A stretch of DNA of 64,000 nt from CAKZNE01 sp002695025 (GTDB lineage: Bacteria; Bacteroidota; Bacteroidia; Flavobacteriales; Schleiferiaceae). The translations under genes were made by a program, and so were the position numbers. Numbering within the stretch: position 1 is the stretch's first letter; each line of letters opens with the position of its first letter. Shown piece by piece: positions 47,990-57,540 of this stretch. The notes beneath the pieces were generated by a model that searched no databases, had not been told where the DNA came from, and worked only from the letters and a program-made list of their open reading frames with translations. The stretch is from the NCBI GenBank assembly GCA_913043285.1, contig CAJWML010000004.1, forward strand, positions 162,455 to 226,454, read 5' to 3'.

Positions 47990-50377
47990 GTGAACGAAGC
48001 CCAAACCGAATACGAACTGGTAGAACCTGCTTTAAGAGCAGCCGGCTGGGGCGTGGTGGAAGGCAGCCAGCTCCGCAAGCAATTCCCCATTTCCCAGGGC
48101 CGCCTGCTCGGTAACGGTCTGCGAACCAAACCCCTTAAAGCCGATTACGTGCTGCGCTACCGCAACCGCAACCTTGCGGTTATAGAAGCCAAAGCCCGCG
48201 ATAAGTATTATACCGATGGGGTAGGGCAGGCCAAGGATTATGCTGAACGCCTGAAACTACGCTATGCTTTTTCCACCAACGGCCTGCGCATTTACCGCAT
48301 GGATATGGAAGAGGGTAGGGAAGGTGACACAGAAACATATCCCACCCCTGAAGAACTCTGGCAGTTGTATTTCCCCGAACCAGAAACCAACCACGAACAG
48401 GAAAAAGAAGACTGGCGCGAAAGGCTCTTTGCCGTACCCTTTGAAGACCGTGGGGGAGCGTGGCAACCCCGCTACTACCAGGATAATGCCATCACAGCCG
48501 TGCTGGAAGCTATTGCCGCCAAACAAGACCGCATCTTACTCACCCTGGCCACCGGAACCGGGAAAACGGCTATCGCCTTTCAGATTGCCTGGAAACTCTT
48601 TCACGCCAAGTGGAACATCAGGCGCGATGCGCAAAGGCGGCCCCGTATCCTTTTCCTGGCCGATCGTAATATCCTGGCTGACCAGGCTTTTAATGCCTTC
48701 AATGCCTTTGATGAAGATGCACTGGTGCGCATCAGTCCCGATGCCATCCGCAAGAAGGGCCGTGTGCCTAAGAACGGTAGCGTATTCTTTACCATCTTCC
48801 AGACCTTTAGGAGCGGCCCCGGTGATTCTCCCTACTTCGGGGAATACCCGCCCGATTATTTCGACTTCATCATTATTGACGAGTGCCACCGCGGAGGCTC
48901 CAAAGATGAAAGCAGCTGGCGGGAAATACTGGAGTATTTCAGCCCTGCCGTGCAGCTGGGACTCACCGCCACCCCCAAGAGAGATGTAAATGGTGATACC
49001 TATCACTATTTTGGCGAGCCGGTATATACCTACTCCCTCAAAGAAGGGATCAACGATGGTTACCTCACGCCCTTCCGGGTGAGGGAAATTTCCACTACTG
49101 GTGATACCTATATTTACACGGATGATGATGAAGTGCTCGAAGGCGAAGTAGAAGAAGGCCGCGAATACACCCAGGCCGAGCAGAACCGCATTATTGAGCT
49201 GATGGACATAGAGCGCTACCGCGTAAGCCTCTTTATGCAGGAGCTGGACCAAAGCAAAAAGACCCTCGTATTCTGCTCCACCCAGATCCATGCCGCAGCC
49301 ATACGCGACCTCATTAACCAGGAAACCCGGAGCACCCACCCCGGCTATTGTCACCGCGTTACTGCAGATGATGGGCGGCTGGGAGAGCAACACCTGCGCG
49401 ACTTTCAGAACAATGAAAAAAATATCCCTACCGTACTCACCACCTCCCAAAAGCTCAGCACAGGTGTAGATGCCCCCGAGATCCGCAACATCGTACTGTT
49501 GCGCCCCATCAACTCCATGGTAGAGTTTAAGCAGATTGTAGGCCGCGGTACCCGCCTGTATGACGGTAAAGACTATTTTACCATTTACGACTTTGTAAAG
49601 GCCCACCGCCACTTTAATGATCCCGAATGGGACGGCCCACCCTTACCACCACCCGATGATCCCGGCCCCGCTCCGCGCCCCGAGCCGGAGCCCTGCCTCT
49701 CTTGCGGTCACTCTCCATGCGTATGTGCCCGAGATCCGCAACCCTGTTACCAGTGCGGCAATGATCCCTGCGTTTGCGATAATCCGCCCCGCAGGATGAT
49801 CCGTATAAGACTCTCTGACCATAAAGTACGCGAGCTGGACTCCATGGTACGCACCTCCTTCTGGAGCCCGGACGGCAAACCCATATCCTCCGCAGAGTTT
49901 ATTGAAAGACTGTTTGGAGATATACCCGCCTTCTTTAAAAATGAGGATGAATTAAGGCAGATGTGGAGCCTGCCCGGCACCCGTAAAAAGCTGCTCGAAG
50001 AGCTCAACGAAAAAGGCTACACCCGCGCCCAGCTCGATGATCTGCGCAGGCTCATCCACGGAGAGGACAGTGACCTGTACGATGTACTCACTTACATCGC
50101 CTACCACAAAGAGCTCGTACCCCGCCTGCAGCGTGCCGAAAGTGCCCGTATACACCTGGATAGCTATAACCCCGCCCAGCAGGAGTTCCTCAATTTTGTA
50201 CTACAGCAGTACGTGGATTCTGGCGTAGAAGAGCTGGACGACCATAAACTCCCAGATCTGCTGGAACTCAAGTACACCGCCCTGGCCGATGCCAAAAAAG
50301 CTTTGGGTGACATACCCGGCATCCGCGAAGCCTTTATCGGTTTTCAGCAGCACCTTTACCGCGGGCAGGCAGGCTAA
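47990..50377 (+). CDS. hsdR: type I restriction subunit HsdR with Cys-rich insert
   Basis: This 795-residue protein starts with GTG at 47990. The N-terminal nuclease domain shows ADYVLRYRNRNLAVIEAKA (PD-(D/E)XK, about 45-65). The motor has Walker A ATGTGKTAI, DECH box IIDECHRGG, motif LTATPKRD, and IVGRGTRLYD. Between motor and C-terminal helical domain lie two zinc-knuckle-like units, CLSCGHSPCVC and CYQCGNDPCVC (about 565-600), in a Pro-rich linker that is unusual for HsdR. The C-terminal part (about 610-795) probably binds HsdM. It is intact, unlike the hsdR relic at 23180. Confidence 0.92.
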   Translation: MNEAQTEYELVEPALRAAGWGVVEGSQLRKQFPISQGRLLGNGLRTKPLKADYVLRYRNRNLAVIEAKARDKYYTDGVGQAKDYAERLKLRYAFSTNGLRIYRMDMEEGREGDTETYPTPEELWQLYFPEPETNHEQEKEDWRERLFAVPFEDRGGAWQPRYYQDNAITAVLEAIAAKQDRILLTLATGTGKTAIAFQIAWKLFHAKWNIRRDAQRRPRILFLADRNILADQAFNAFNAFDEDALVRISPDAIRKKGRVPKNGSVFFTIFQTFRSGPGDSPYFGEYPPDYFDFIIIDECHRGGSKDESSWREILEYFSPAVQLGLTATPKRDVNGDTYHYFGEPVYTYSLKEGINDGYLTPFRVREISTTGDTYIYTDDDEVLEGEVEEGREYTQAEQNRIIELMDIERYRVSLFMQELDQSKKTLVFCSTQIHAAAIRDLINQETRSTHPGYCHRVTADDGRLGEQHLRDFQNNEKNIPTVLTTSQKLSTGVDAPEIRNIVLLRPINSMVEFKQIVGRGTRLYDGKDYFTIYDFVKAHRHFNDPEWDGPPLPPPDDPGPAPRPEPEPCLSCGHSPCVCARDPQPCYQCGNDPCVCDNPPRRMIRIRLSDHKVRELDSMVRTSFWSPDGKPISSAEFIERLFGDIPAFFKNEDELRQMWSLPGTRKKLLEELNEKGYTRAQLDDLRRLIHGEDSDLYDVLTYIAYHKELVPRLQRAESARIHLDSYNPAQQEFLNFVLQQYVDSGVEELDDHKLPDLLELKYTALADAKKALGDIPGIREAFIGFQQHLYRGQAG

Positions 50378-50422
50378 GATTTATAGATAAATGACTTTTT
50401 GATTATTTATTAGAAATTTACT

Positions 50423-51364
50423 TTAATTGTATAAGTCTTCGTGGGATTTAACCACATAGTATAACTGAAAGTAAAGTACAAAACCTTCACCTACAGGAAC
50501 TTCAAAATCTACCCCACCATCAGTTAGGCGTGAATATATTTCATTGTCAATAGATCTTTCATCTGGAGCATCCCAAGATACATACTCACTTCCCTTCTTT
50601 TCTAAGTTTTCAAAAACAAAAGTGGAGTAATTAGGTAAAAATTGTAAATAAAAGGGTGTAGAGGAGTTTAGTCTAACACAATCCGTTACATCATCAAACC
50701 CTTTAGCCCTAATCGTGGTGTAAACTCTTTTGCTCTGTGTCAGATCATATTGCTTAGGGGCATCTATGAAAATATTTGTCTTTGTTACAACATTTTCAAA
50801 TTCATTGGGATTATCCAATTTTTGCTGGACATAGATCAATATTGTATCACCTACATATATTGAATTATCGGATCTAAGAGAATTCCAATCATCTCGGCTT
50901 CTTTTGCTGCCAATTATTCCAATATCCCCATATTTGGTGTTTGAAATTGAATTCGCTACTATTCTATTAAATTTTGGATCAAAAATATTCTTAAATTCAT
51001 TTAAAAAGGATAAATTTCCAAAAGGTATGGCTAGAATTGATCCTAATACAATAATAAAAGCCAATATTACAGTTATTACGTTTCCTATTTTCTTATACTT
51101 GATTCTTTTATTTATAAATTCCCATACGCATATTAAGCTTAAAAATATTAGAATATTAGACCAAAATAATAATAATATATTAAAGGGAATTTCATTTATC
51201 AAAGATTTAAATAGGGATAAGACACCCAATAGGAATAGGAATAATAAGAAAATTCTAAAAATAGGGGTAACAAAATTTTCTGTTTTACTAGTAAAAATGG
51301 GTAGAAGTCCACAAACGGTAGCTACAAAAGTGATTATTCCAAAAAATATATTCCAGTTTGTCAT
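50423..51364 (-). CDS. membrane protein with large soluble C-domain
   Basis: This 313-residue protein has four hydrophobic segments in its first ~125 residues (for example FFGIITFVATVCGLL, IFRIFLLFLFLLGVLSLF and VITVILAFIIVLGSILAI). A ~185-residue soluble domain follows with beta-rich character (SIYVGDTILIYVQQKL...EVPVGEGFVLYFQLYYVV). It is AT-rich, stands alone on the minus strand, and sits between hsdR and the OLD-type module. It could be an accessory effector; no family is recognised. Confidence 0.55.
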   Translation of the reverse strand: MTNWNIFFGIITFVATVCGLLPIFTSKTENFVTPIFRIFLLFLFLLGVLSLFKSLINEIPFNILLLFWSNILIFLSLICVWEFINKRIKYKKIGNVITVILAFIIVLGSILAIPFGNLSFLNEFKNIFDPKFNRIVANSISNTKYGDIGIIGSKRSRDDWNSLRSDNSIYVGDTILIYVQQKLDNPNEFENVVTKTNIFIDAPKQYDLTQSKRVYTTIRAKGFDDVTDCVRLNSSTPFYLQFLPNYSTFVFENLEKKGSEYVSWDAPDERSIDNEIYSRLTDGGVDFEVPVGEGFVLYFQLYYVVKSHEDLYN

Positions 51365-51456
51365 GCCCCAAAAGTTTAACGATAGATAAATTTATAACTT
51401 AAAGTGAAAATTTATATTTAATTCTCGGTAAGATAATAATTTTCTACTTTGGCTTT

Positions 51457-51825
51457 ATGAATACAAAAGTCAGGTCATACCTCATTGAAAAAGCCCGTAA
51501 GAAACAAACATGCTATTATCAGGAATTAAGTGATACCTGTAAGCTTGGCTTGTTAATGTCTGAAAGTCCTCATGATCGGGCAGAAATAGGTAAGGTACTT
51601 GGAGAAATATCAGCTTACGAACATGATCATGAAAGGCCATTGTTGAGTGCATTAGTGATATCGAAAGGAGATAACTACCAGGGAGATGGGTTTTATAAAC
51701 TGGCTGAAGAACTGGGCTATGGAAAATGGCAAACCCTAAAGAAAGATATTTCTTTTGAGATCGGCCAGATGAATCAATGCTTTGATTTTTGGGGTGATGA
51801 TGAACAGTACCGTTTGAATAAATAG
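51457..51825 (+). CDS. small partner of the OLD-type nuclease
   Basis: This 122-residue protein (KVRSYLIEKARKKQTCYYQEL..., then ISAYEHDHERPLLSALVI...GDGFYKLAEELG) belongs to a recognisable small-protein type often found beside restriction or mobile genes. Its stop codon overlaps the start region of the following OLD-type gene (TAG/GTGATG), so translation is coupled. It has no membrane segment. A regulatory or inhibitory partner is plausible but unproven. Confidence 0.6.
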   Translation: MNTKVRSYLIEKARKKQTCYYQELSDTCKLGLLMSESPHDRAEIGKVLGEISAYEHDHERPLLSALVISKGDNYQGDGFYKLAEELGYGKWQTLKKDISFEIGQMNQCFDFWGDDEQYRLNK

Positions 51826-51827
51826 TG

Positions 51828-53681
51828 ATGCATATATCTAAAATTACTATTGAAAACTTCAAGAGTATTGAGAAGCTCGATATTTATCCTAATGAATACT
51901 TTAACGTAATTATAGGTGAGAATAATCAGGGTAAGACTACCATTTTCGAAGCGCTTCAGTTATGGCACCGTTGTTATAAAAGGTATATTCAAACCAATGG
52001 GAAGGATTTTTATACAGGAGATAATTTGTATCTGCCTTTTAAAGATCTGAACTTTTTGAGACTAACCAATGATATAGACCTCTTTCAAAAGGCTCCCAAT
52101 ATTTGTAAGATTGGCTTAACTTTGAGACGAGATGATCAAGAGTCCACCCTGACCTTTGAAATTAGCAGGCCCAAAGTGATTGCCAATGCTTATTACCGGA
52201 TACGGAAAGCGCAAAAAAGACAGTTTCAGAATTTTGCGGCAAATATGAGAGATAAAGGTTTAAGGCTTACAGATGCTATTTTTATATATCAAACCAGTCC
52301 GGTTTCTAGTGTATTGGCTAATGAACCATTTATGAATAAAGGGCAGGTGACCAAAAAAATAGTGAGAGGTAAATCCCAAGAAGTACTCCGGAACAAAATA
52401 AGGTATCACAGCAATCCAGAGCGTTTAAGAAATCAAATTTCAGAGGTTCTGGACCGTAATGTGAGTTTTAATTTAAAGAACGGGAACAGATTAGAAACAG
52501 ATGAATATATCAACTTGCAAGTCAGGGAAGAGGGAAGGGAGCTTGATTTATACCTACAGGGAAGTGGCCTGTTGCAAGTGGCAGAAATTTTTGCTACCAT
52601 AGATTACCTGGATGCAGAATTAAATATTCTGCTTATTGATGAACCCGACAGTCATATTCATGCGGCTTTGCAAAGACGTCTGTTGGGGAAGATGAAAGAA
52701 CTGGAAGGTTGCCAGACCTTTATAATATCCCATAACGATGTGTTTGTAAGTCAGGTAGAAAATGGAGAGCTTTTCTATTTGAATCGTGATGCTAAGGTAA
52801 ATAAAAAATTAGAACCTGTTGAAGACTTTGATTTGATCAAACAGGATTTTGGTAGTCCAATCCTGGCTTTGGAAAAATTAAATGAGGCATCCAGAATTGT
52901 ATTTGTAGAAGGGAGTGATGATATAACTAACATTAAAGCCCTGTTCACCAAATATCAGGAATCAGGCTTGATTGCAAATAGTATAGGTCTTAATAAATGT
53001 CAGTTTCTTTATATAAGAGGGCGGGATGATCTGGTCGCTAAAATGGAACATAACAGACGTACCCTGTCTCAGCTTTTTAGAAATAAAATCTTTGTGGTAC
53101 TCACGGACAAGGATTTTGCGAATCGTGAAACGAATGAAGGCTTAAATATGCAAATACAACAACGATTGGGCAATGGATCCCTTGCATTTTCACATGACGC
53201 TTATTGCTTAGAGGCGACCTTGTTCTCGAATTTGGATACTTTATTTCGATATCTACATCATAGGACAGCGATTCCTGAGGAAGAGATTAGAAATATTGCT
53301 GAAACATATCTGGATGAACTCAGAAGTAGTTTTGGTAGCGTAACATCGGATATTTTTAGTCAATTGAATGAGAAATTCAGGTCTCAACAAAAAAACAGAC
53401 CAGAACTTCAAAATATGGAGTTTGCCAACTTTGCGGCTGAAGCTTGTCAGGATAGGATGAGCTTGCGATATATTATGAATAAGTCTCAAATACGCAGCTT
53501 TATAGAAAAATTGGAGACGGATATTAGTATGGAGATCGTAGAGCGGACTATAGAAGATACCGATGAGGATTTTTGCGGTCGGTTGTTTTCAGATTATGTA
53601 AGTTCTATTCCGCAGCACGGACTAATCTTTGATGAACATAAAGGGCTGTTAAATAGAGTCTATGGGATAGAAATTGCATAA
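51828..53681 (+). CDS. OLD-family ATPase with TOPRIM nuclease domain
   Basis: The ATG at 51828 follows the coupled partner gene; a GTG at 51825 is an alternative. The 617-residue product has a Walker A ENNQGKTTIFEAL (about 28-40), an ABC-signature-like region near 245, Walker B LNILLIDEPDSH (about 265-276), an H-loop FIISHND near 298, and then a TOPRIM-like domain (IVFVEGSDD near 358, VVLTDKDF near 423). This architecture is that of OLD nucleases and GajA-like defence proteins. A GajB partner is not adjacent, so it is called OLD-type. Confidence 0.8.
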   Translation: MHISKITIENFKSIEKLDIYPNEYFNVIIGENNQGKTTIFEALQLWHRCYKRYIQTNGKDFYTGDNLYLPFKDLNFLRLTNDIDLFQKAPNICKIGLTLRRDDQESTLTFEISRPKVIANAYYRIRKAQKRQFQNFAANMRDKGLRLTDAIFIYQTSPVSSVLANEPFMNKGQVTKKIVRGKSQEVLRNKIRYHSNPERLRNQISEVLDRNVSFNLKNGNRLETDEYINLQVREEGRELDLYLQGSGLLQVAEIFATIDYLDAELNILLIDEPDSHIHAALQRRLLGKMKELEGCQTFIISHNDVFVSQVENGELFYLNRDAKVNKKLEPVEDFDLIKQDFGSPILALEKLNEASRIVFVEGSDDITNIKALFTKYQESGLIANSIGLNKCQFLYIRGRDDLVAKMEHNRRTLSQLFRNKIFVVLTDKDFANRETNEGLNMQIQQRLGNGSLAFSHDAYCLEATLFSNLDTLFRYLHHRTAIPEEEIRNIAETYLDELRSSFGSVTSDIFSQLNEKFRSQQKNRPELQNMEFANFAAEACQDRMSLRYIMNKSQIRSFIEKLETDISMEIVERTIEDTDEDFCGRLFSDYVSSIPQHGLIFDEHKGLLNRVYGIEIA

Positions 53682-53696
53682 AATAACGTCATTTTA

Positions 53697-54800
53697 ATGC
53701 ACCCTGAAACTTCCCAATTACTCCAACTCATCACCCTCGATATCCCCGAGAACCCGCCCCGCGAATTAGGCTTTTTGGATGTGGTAGGCCATACCACCCG
53801 CGAAACCACCATTTGCAATGTGTACCGTTACTTTTTAGACCCGGAAACCTCACCTCTCATCAGTGAACTCTTAATACAATCCCTGGAGGAATTGATACAA
53901 CAGGCTTACGGCAGTAAAAAACAGGAAAAGCAATACGATCTTTCCGGCTGTGAAGTACTGTTGGAAGTAGCTACCCGTAAAGGGCGCATCGATATAGTTC
54001 TCCATTCTGCTGCCGCCAAAAGTGTAGTAATGATCGAAGCTAAAATATATCATACGCTGCATAACGACCTGCAGGACTATTGGAATAAGTATGATTACCC
54101 CGAAAACCAAAAGGCCGGGATTATCCTGACCCTGGAGCCCCTGAAAGAAACCGAAATTGGAAATGATCACTTCATCAATATCACCCATGCGCAGTGGTTG
54201 AATCTTGCCCTGCAGAAAGGTTTACCCCATGAGCTTCCTCTGAAGGATATCATCTACTTCAAAGACTTTGTTCGCAATATGAATCATTTAACCCAATCCG
54301 ATGAAATGACGGAAGAGATACAATTTTACTTTCAGCATGCCCAAAAAATTGAAAAAGCTATTCAAACCCGGAAAGCAGCCTATGATTTTGTTATTGATCA
54401 ATTAAGGAAGGTTGCAGCGCATTTTAATTGGATATTGGATGGGTATGCGGCTAACTGGCGACATTTGTGGGATTATGACCATAAAGCCACGCTCTACTAT
54501 ACCATTTACCCTGAAAGTATATTGACAGAAAACGGGAAGGTCCAGGTATTTTTGGAATCATACAATAAAGCTCTTCCCTACACGGCAGAATTGAAAAAAA
54601 TGCTCACGGACCATTTAAAGCCGGAAAGCTATGGTGATAACAATTTTCAGCACCTTGCTTCAAAAACATATGACATTCCGAATAAGGATTATGAGAAGCT
54701 AAGCGATTTCCTGGTTGAAAGGATAAAAGCGGATTTTGAAAATACAAGAAGAGATATGATGGGTTTTTTAAAAGATAAGGATGCGGATAGGCATGGATGA
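53697..54800 (+). CDS. PD-(D/E)XK nuclease-superfamily protein
   Basis: This 367-residue protein has an N-terminal nuclease core with GRIDIVLHS...VVMIEAKIYH (about 96-118), giving the D...ExK catalytic pattern. A helical linker and an alpha/beta C-terminal domain follow. It has no signal peptide or membrane segment. It starts 15 bases after the OLD-type gene and may be co-transcribed with it. In this setting it is likely a defence nuclease; its substrate is unknown. Confidence 0.7.
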   Translation: MHPETSQLLQLITLDIPENPPRELGFLDVVGHTTRETTICNVYRYFLDPETSPLISELLIQSLEELIQQAYGSKKQEKQYDLSGCEVLLEVATRKGRIDIVLHSAAAKSVVMIEAKIYHTLHNDLQDYWNKYDYPENQKAGIILTLEPLKETEIGNDHFINITHAQWLNLALQKGLPHELPLKDIIYFKDFVRNMNHLTQSDEMTEEIQFYFQHAQKIEKAIQTRKAAYDFVIDQLRKVAAHFNWILDGYAANWRHLWDYDHKATLYYTIYPESILTENGKVQVFLESYNKALPYTAELKKMLTDHLKPESYGDNNFQHLASKTYDIPNKDYEKLSDFLVERIKADFENTRRDMMGFLKDKDADRHG

Positions 54801-54946
54801 ATCCCTTAGATTAAATAATTTATTGTGAACCTGTAAATGGTTATCAGCCCTAATCCACCTAATCCAGGGAATAATTCCTTTCTTTCTTGTTTTTGATTAA
54901 GTCTGTCCTTTCCTAGTTGGGTAATGGAAAAGCGTACGAGATAGAT

Positions 54947-54994
54947 ATAATTCTCAAGTAAAAATTTATAGAGAACCGTATATCTGAGAATTAT
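54947..54994. promoter_or_regulatory. 10+10 inverted repeat upstream of ATPase gene
   Basis: ATAATTCTCA (54947-54956) and TGAGAATTAT (54985-54994) form a perfect inverted repeat with 28 bases between. It lies in the AT-rich space before the gene at 55027. It is a candidate operator or promoter element; the binding protein is unknown. Confidence 0.4.
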
Positions 54995-55012
54995 TTACAT
55001 TAGCGAATAATA

Positions 55013-55029
55013 GATAACTGTTGATTATG
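55013..55029 (+). repeat. 17-bp leader repeat, left arm (inverted with 58632-58648)
   Basis: GATAACTGTTGATTATG ends in the start codon of the ATPase gene. The same 17 bases, on the minus strand, end in the start codon of the ATP-grasp gene at 58634. The two convergent genes are thus framed by a perfect inverted repeat. Confidence 0.7.
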
Positions 55030-57540
55030 GATAGACTAGACAAAGTTCTAGGTCATTCAGATTTAGTGTCTAAAATAATAGACCAATTCAACGGTGAACA
55101 AAGAGTAGTTCATCTAACAGGAAATTCCGGAACTGGAAAAAGTCATGTTGCGAAGGAAGTTTCAGAAAGATGGTCCTATCATTCTGATAAACATGAGTAT
55201 CTGATACTAAGTGGAGATTTGTCGATTTCTCTAAGACAATATTATCCCTTTAAAAAAGGAATAGTACGTTTCAAAGCAAGAATTGCAAAGAAAAGTAATG
55301 TTCATCAAGGTATCAGTGAATTAATCAAATCATTACCGATTACCGGTAGTTTTGCTTCTTTCATAACTGATTACATCATCAAAAGAAATACTGAGAAACA
55401 AAGAAATGAATTATCATTTTTAGAAAATGAAGAACTAGAAACACTACTAGTATTAAACAATATCTTTAGGCATAAGAAACTTCTTATTGTTGCAGAAAAT
55501 TTCCATTGGTGGGATAATTCATCTATTAGGCTCTTGAAATTATTTTTTAACCCTGAGCTTTTTGAGACCCTTAAATTTCTGGAAACCACAAAAATATTGC
55601 TCGTTACAACGCTAGATCAAACATATGTTGAACCAGTTTCATTAGCGAGTTTTATTAGCAGCCATGTTCAGAAAGAGGTTAGAACTAAAAATATTACGTT
55701 CACTATTTTCCCAAAAGTTTTAAGGTTCTTGGGATTCCAATTGCCAAACGAAAAAGGCTTTATAGAACTGCTCTTTAAGTTAACTCAAGGCCATTTGGAA
55801 CTATGTAAAAAACTTATTGATTATGTTAATATAAATGGAAGAAAACCTTTAAACGCCAAATTTATAAGTGAAATTTTCGAGGGCGATGCATTTGAAAATC
55901 AATCTTTTATTGAAAAATTACTTATCACTAGGCTCCACCAATATGGCGCTTCTAGTGAGGATATTTTGGAGTTACTGGAACGTGCTAGTATTATCGGATT
56001 AAGTTTTTCTCATGATGAAATCTCTTGTCTTACGAAGGATAAAATTCACAAACTGCAGGAAACTATTTCCATGGCACAAAGGCTCTCTCTAATTGAAAGT
56101 GAATCGGATCATTTCAATTTTAGCCACGAAGTAATCAGAGAAGTATTCTACTGTAGAGCGAAGACAAGGAAGACAAATCTCTATCAAAGTTTTGCAGAAT
56201 GTCTCAGAATCTTGAATCCTTCGGATTATGAGGCAAGAGCCAACCTCTTTTTCGAATCCGACAATATCCGTGATTCGATTGTTTATTACATTTTAGCTCA
56301 CTTGAAATCCATAAGAAATGGGAATCGTTTTTCTGAACTTTATAAAGCTAGGATATTACAATTCGCACCTGAGTTTGGATTATTACCTTACTATCAACTA
56401 ATGCTTAAGGCATACAAATATTTTTTTGAGAATAACTACCAAGCATCACTTAATATAATTAGAAGCATAGAGGATCTCGTGTATGAAATCCTTGTAGCAG
56501 AAAAGTATTTTCTCTTGTCACTTTGCCTCTCAAAAAATTTAGTTCACCATGATTTGATAGAATCTAAAAATGCTTTATTGAATTGGAATGACCTGAGAGA
56601 ACGAGAAAGCGAAATATGGGTAAGGATGATGATGACATTAGTATCCAGGTATGCTCACCTCTCGGAATATAATGAAGCGAAAAACCTTGAAAGAACTTTG
56701 ATGATTTATCTTGCCAAGAGAGGCTCATATGATTCTAATACGGAAGTATTAGTGAACATTCTCAGGAGAAAGGCAAGCATTGTTCATATAGCAGAGGTAG
56801 CATTGGACCGAACGGAGAAATCAGCTCTATTTTTCCAAAATGAAACAATAGGTGACGAGTATCTTTATCCTACACAATACTTTATGTCGTTAACCAATCT
56901 TTCGGGCAACCTTTTGGTCATGGGTGCTTTTGAAGAAGCCTACCAAAAATCACAACAGGCTCTTCATTTATTCTATGATTTAGCCGAGGTATCCTTTCCA
57001 AGAGTTGACGTTCCATTTAATAATATGGTCCTGTCAGGATGGCTTTCCAATAATTTATCTAGTGAAGAGGCTTTAAATTTGATAAACGGTGTGTACACCA
57101 GTATGTCACCAGCTAATAGATCAATTTTGGTGAGCAATAACTTAGGTGTCCTAATTGCCATGTCCGGGAATTTAAAAAAAGCTTGTGACTTCCTGGAGGA
57201 GCTTCAAGAGCTTCTTAGTTCTGGGAGAAGAAAAGACAACTATTATGAGTTTTTCATTAGGATGAATCTTTCTGTTGTATATCGTCTTCTGAATAGATTA
57301 AAGGAATCGAAAAAATGTCTTAATGGAATTGAAGGGTATATCCCCAATATTCCCGATAAAGCCTATTTGTCAAGACGACTGGAAATAATTAGAAAGGAGC
57401 TTTTTGTTTTTAAGGACAGAACCCCTGATAGATGGCAAACACATATTCTAACAAAGTATCCAGATGAAATTGGTCCATCATGGAGTTTCTATGGTTTGGG
57501 TTTTTTAGTTTCTGACCGGCAATATTGGTCAGACTCTTAA
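55027..57540 (+). CDS. AAA/STAND-like ATPase with TPR-like C-domain
   Basis: The ATG at 55027 lies in the 17-bp leader repeat. The 837-residue product has a P-loop LTGNSGTGKSHVAKEV (about 29-44) and a Walker B-like LLIVAENFHWWDNSS (about 155-169). A winged-helix-like region follows, then a long helical TPR-like part (about 390-780). It resembles the predicted ATPases used as signal-transducing NTPases in bacterial conflict and regulation. It ends overlapping by 4 bases with the convergent ATP-grasp gene. Confidence 0.7.
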   Translation: MDRLDKVLGHSDLVSKIIDQFNGEQRVVHLTGNSGTGKSHVAKEVSERWSYHSDKHEYLILSGDLSISLRQYYPFKKGIVRFKARIAKKSNVHQGISELIKSLPITGSFASFITDYIIKRNTEKQRNELSFLENEELETLLVLNNIFRHKKLLIVAENFHWWDNSSIRLLKLFFNPELFETLKFLETTKILLVTTLDQTYVEPVSLASFISSHVQKEVRTKNITFTIFPKVLRFLGFQLPNEKGFIELLFKLTQGHLELCKKLIDYVNINGRKPLNAKFISEIFEGDAFENQSFIEKLLITRLHQYGASSEDILELLERASIIGLSFSHDEISCLTKDKIHKLQETISMAQRLSLIESESDHFNFSHEVIREVFYCRAKTRKTNLYQSFAECLRILNPSDYEARANLFFESDNIRDSIVYYILAHLKSIRNGNRFSELYKARILQFAPEFGLLPYYQLMLKAYKYFFENNYQASLNIIRSIEDLVYEILVAEKYFLLSLCLSKNLVHHDLIESKNALLNWNDLRERESEIWVRMMMTLVSRYAHLSEYNEAKNLERTLMIYLAKRGSYDSNTEVLVNILRRKASIVHIAEVALDRTEKSALFFQNETIGDEYLYPTQYFMSLTNLSGNLLVMGAFEEAYQKSQQALHLFYDLAEVSFPRVDVPFNNMVLSGWLSNNLSSEEALNLINGVYTSMSPANRSILVSNNLGVLIAMSGNLKKACDFLEELQELLSSGRRKDNYYEFFIRMNLSVVYRLLNRLKESKKCLNGIEGYIPNIPDKAYLSRRLEIIRKELFVFKDRTPDRWQTHILTKYPDEIGPSWSFYGLGFLVSDRQYWSDS

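Noticed and set aside
48536..49612. 358-codon open frame antisense to hsdR
   Set aside because: Lies wholly inside the well-supported hsdR gene on the other strand; hydrophobic low-information translation typical of antisense to GC-rich codons.
44840..53681. Gabija (GajA/GajB) system
   Set aside because: An OLD-type gene and a UvrD-like helicase both occur, but they are not adjacent and belong to separate units here.
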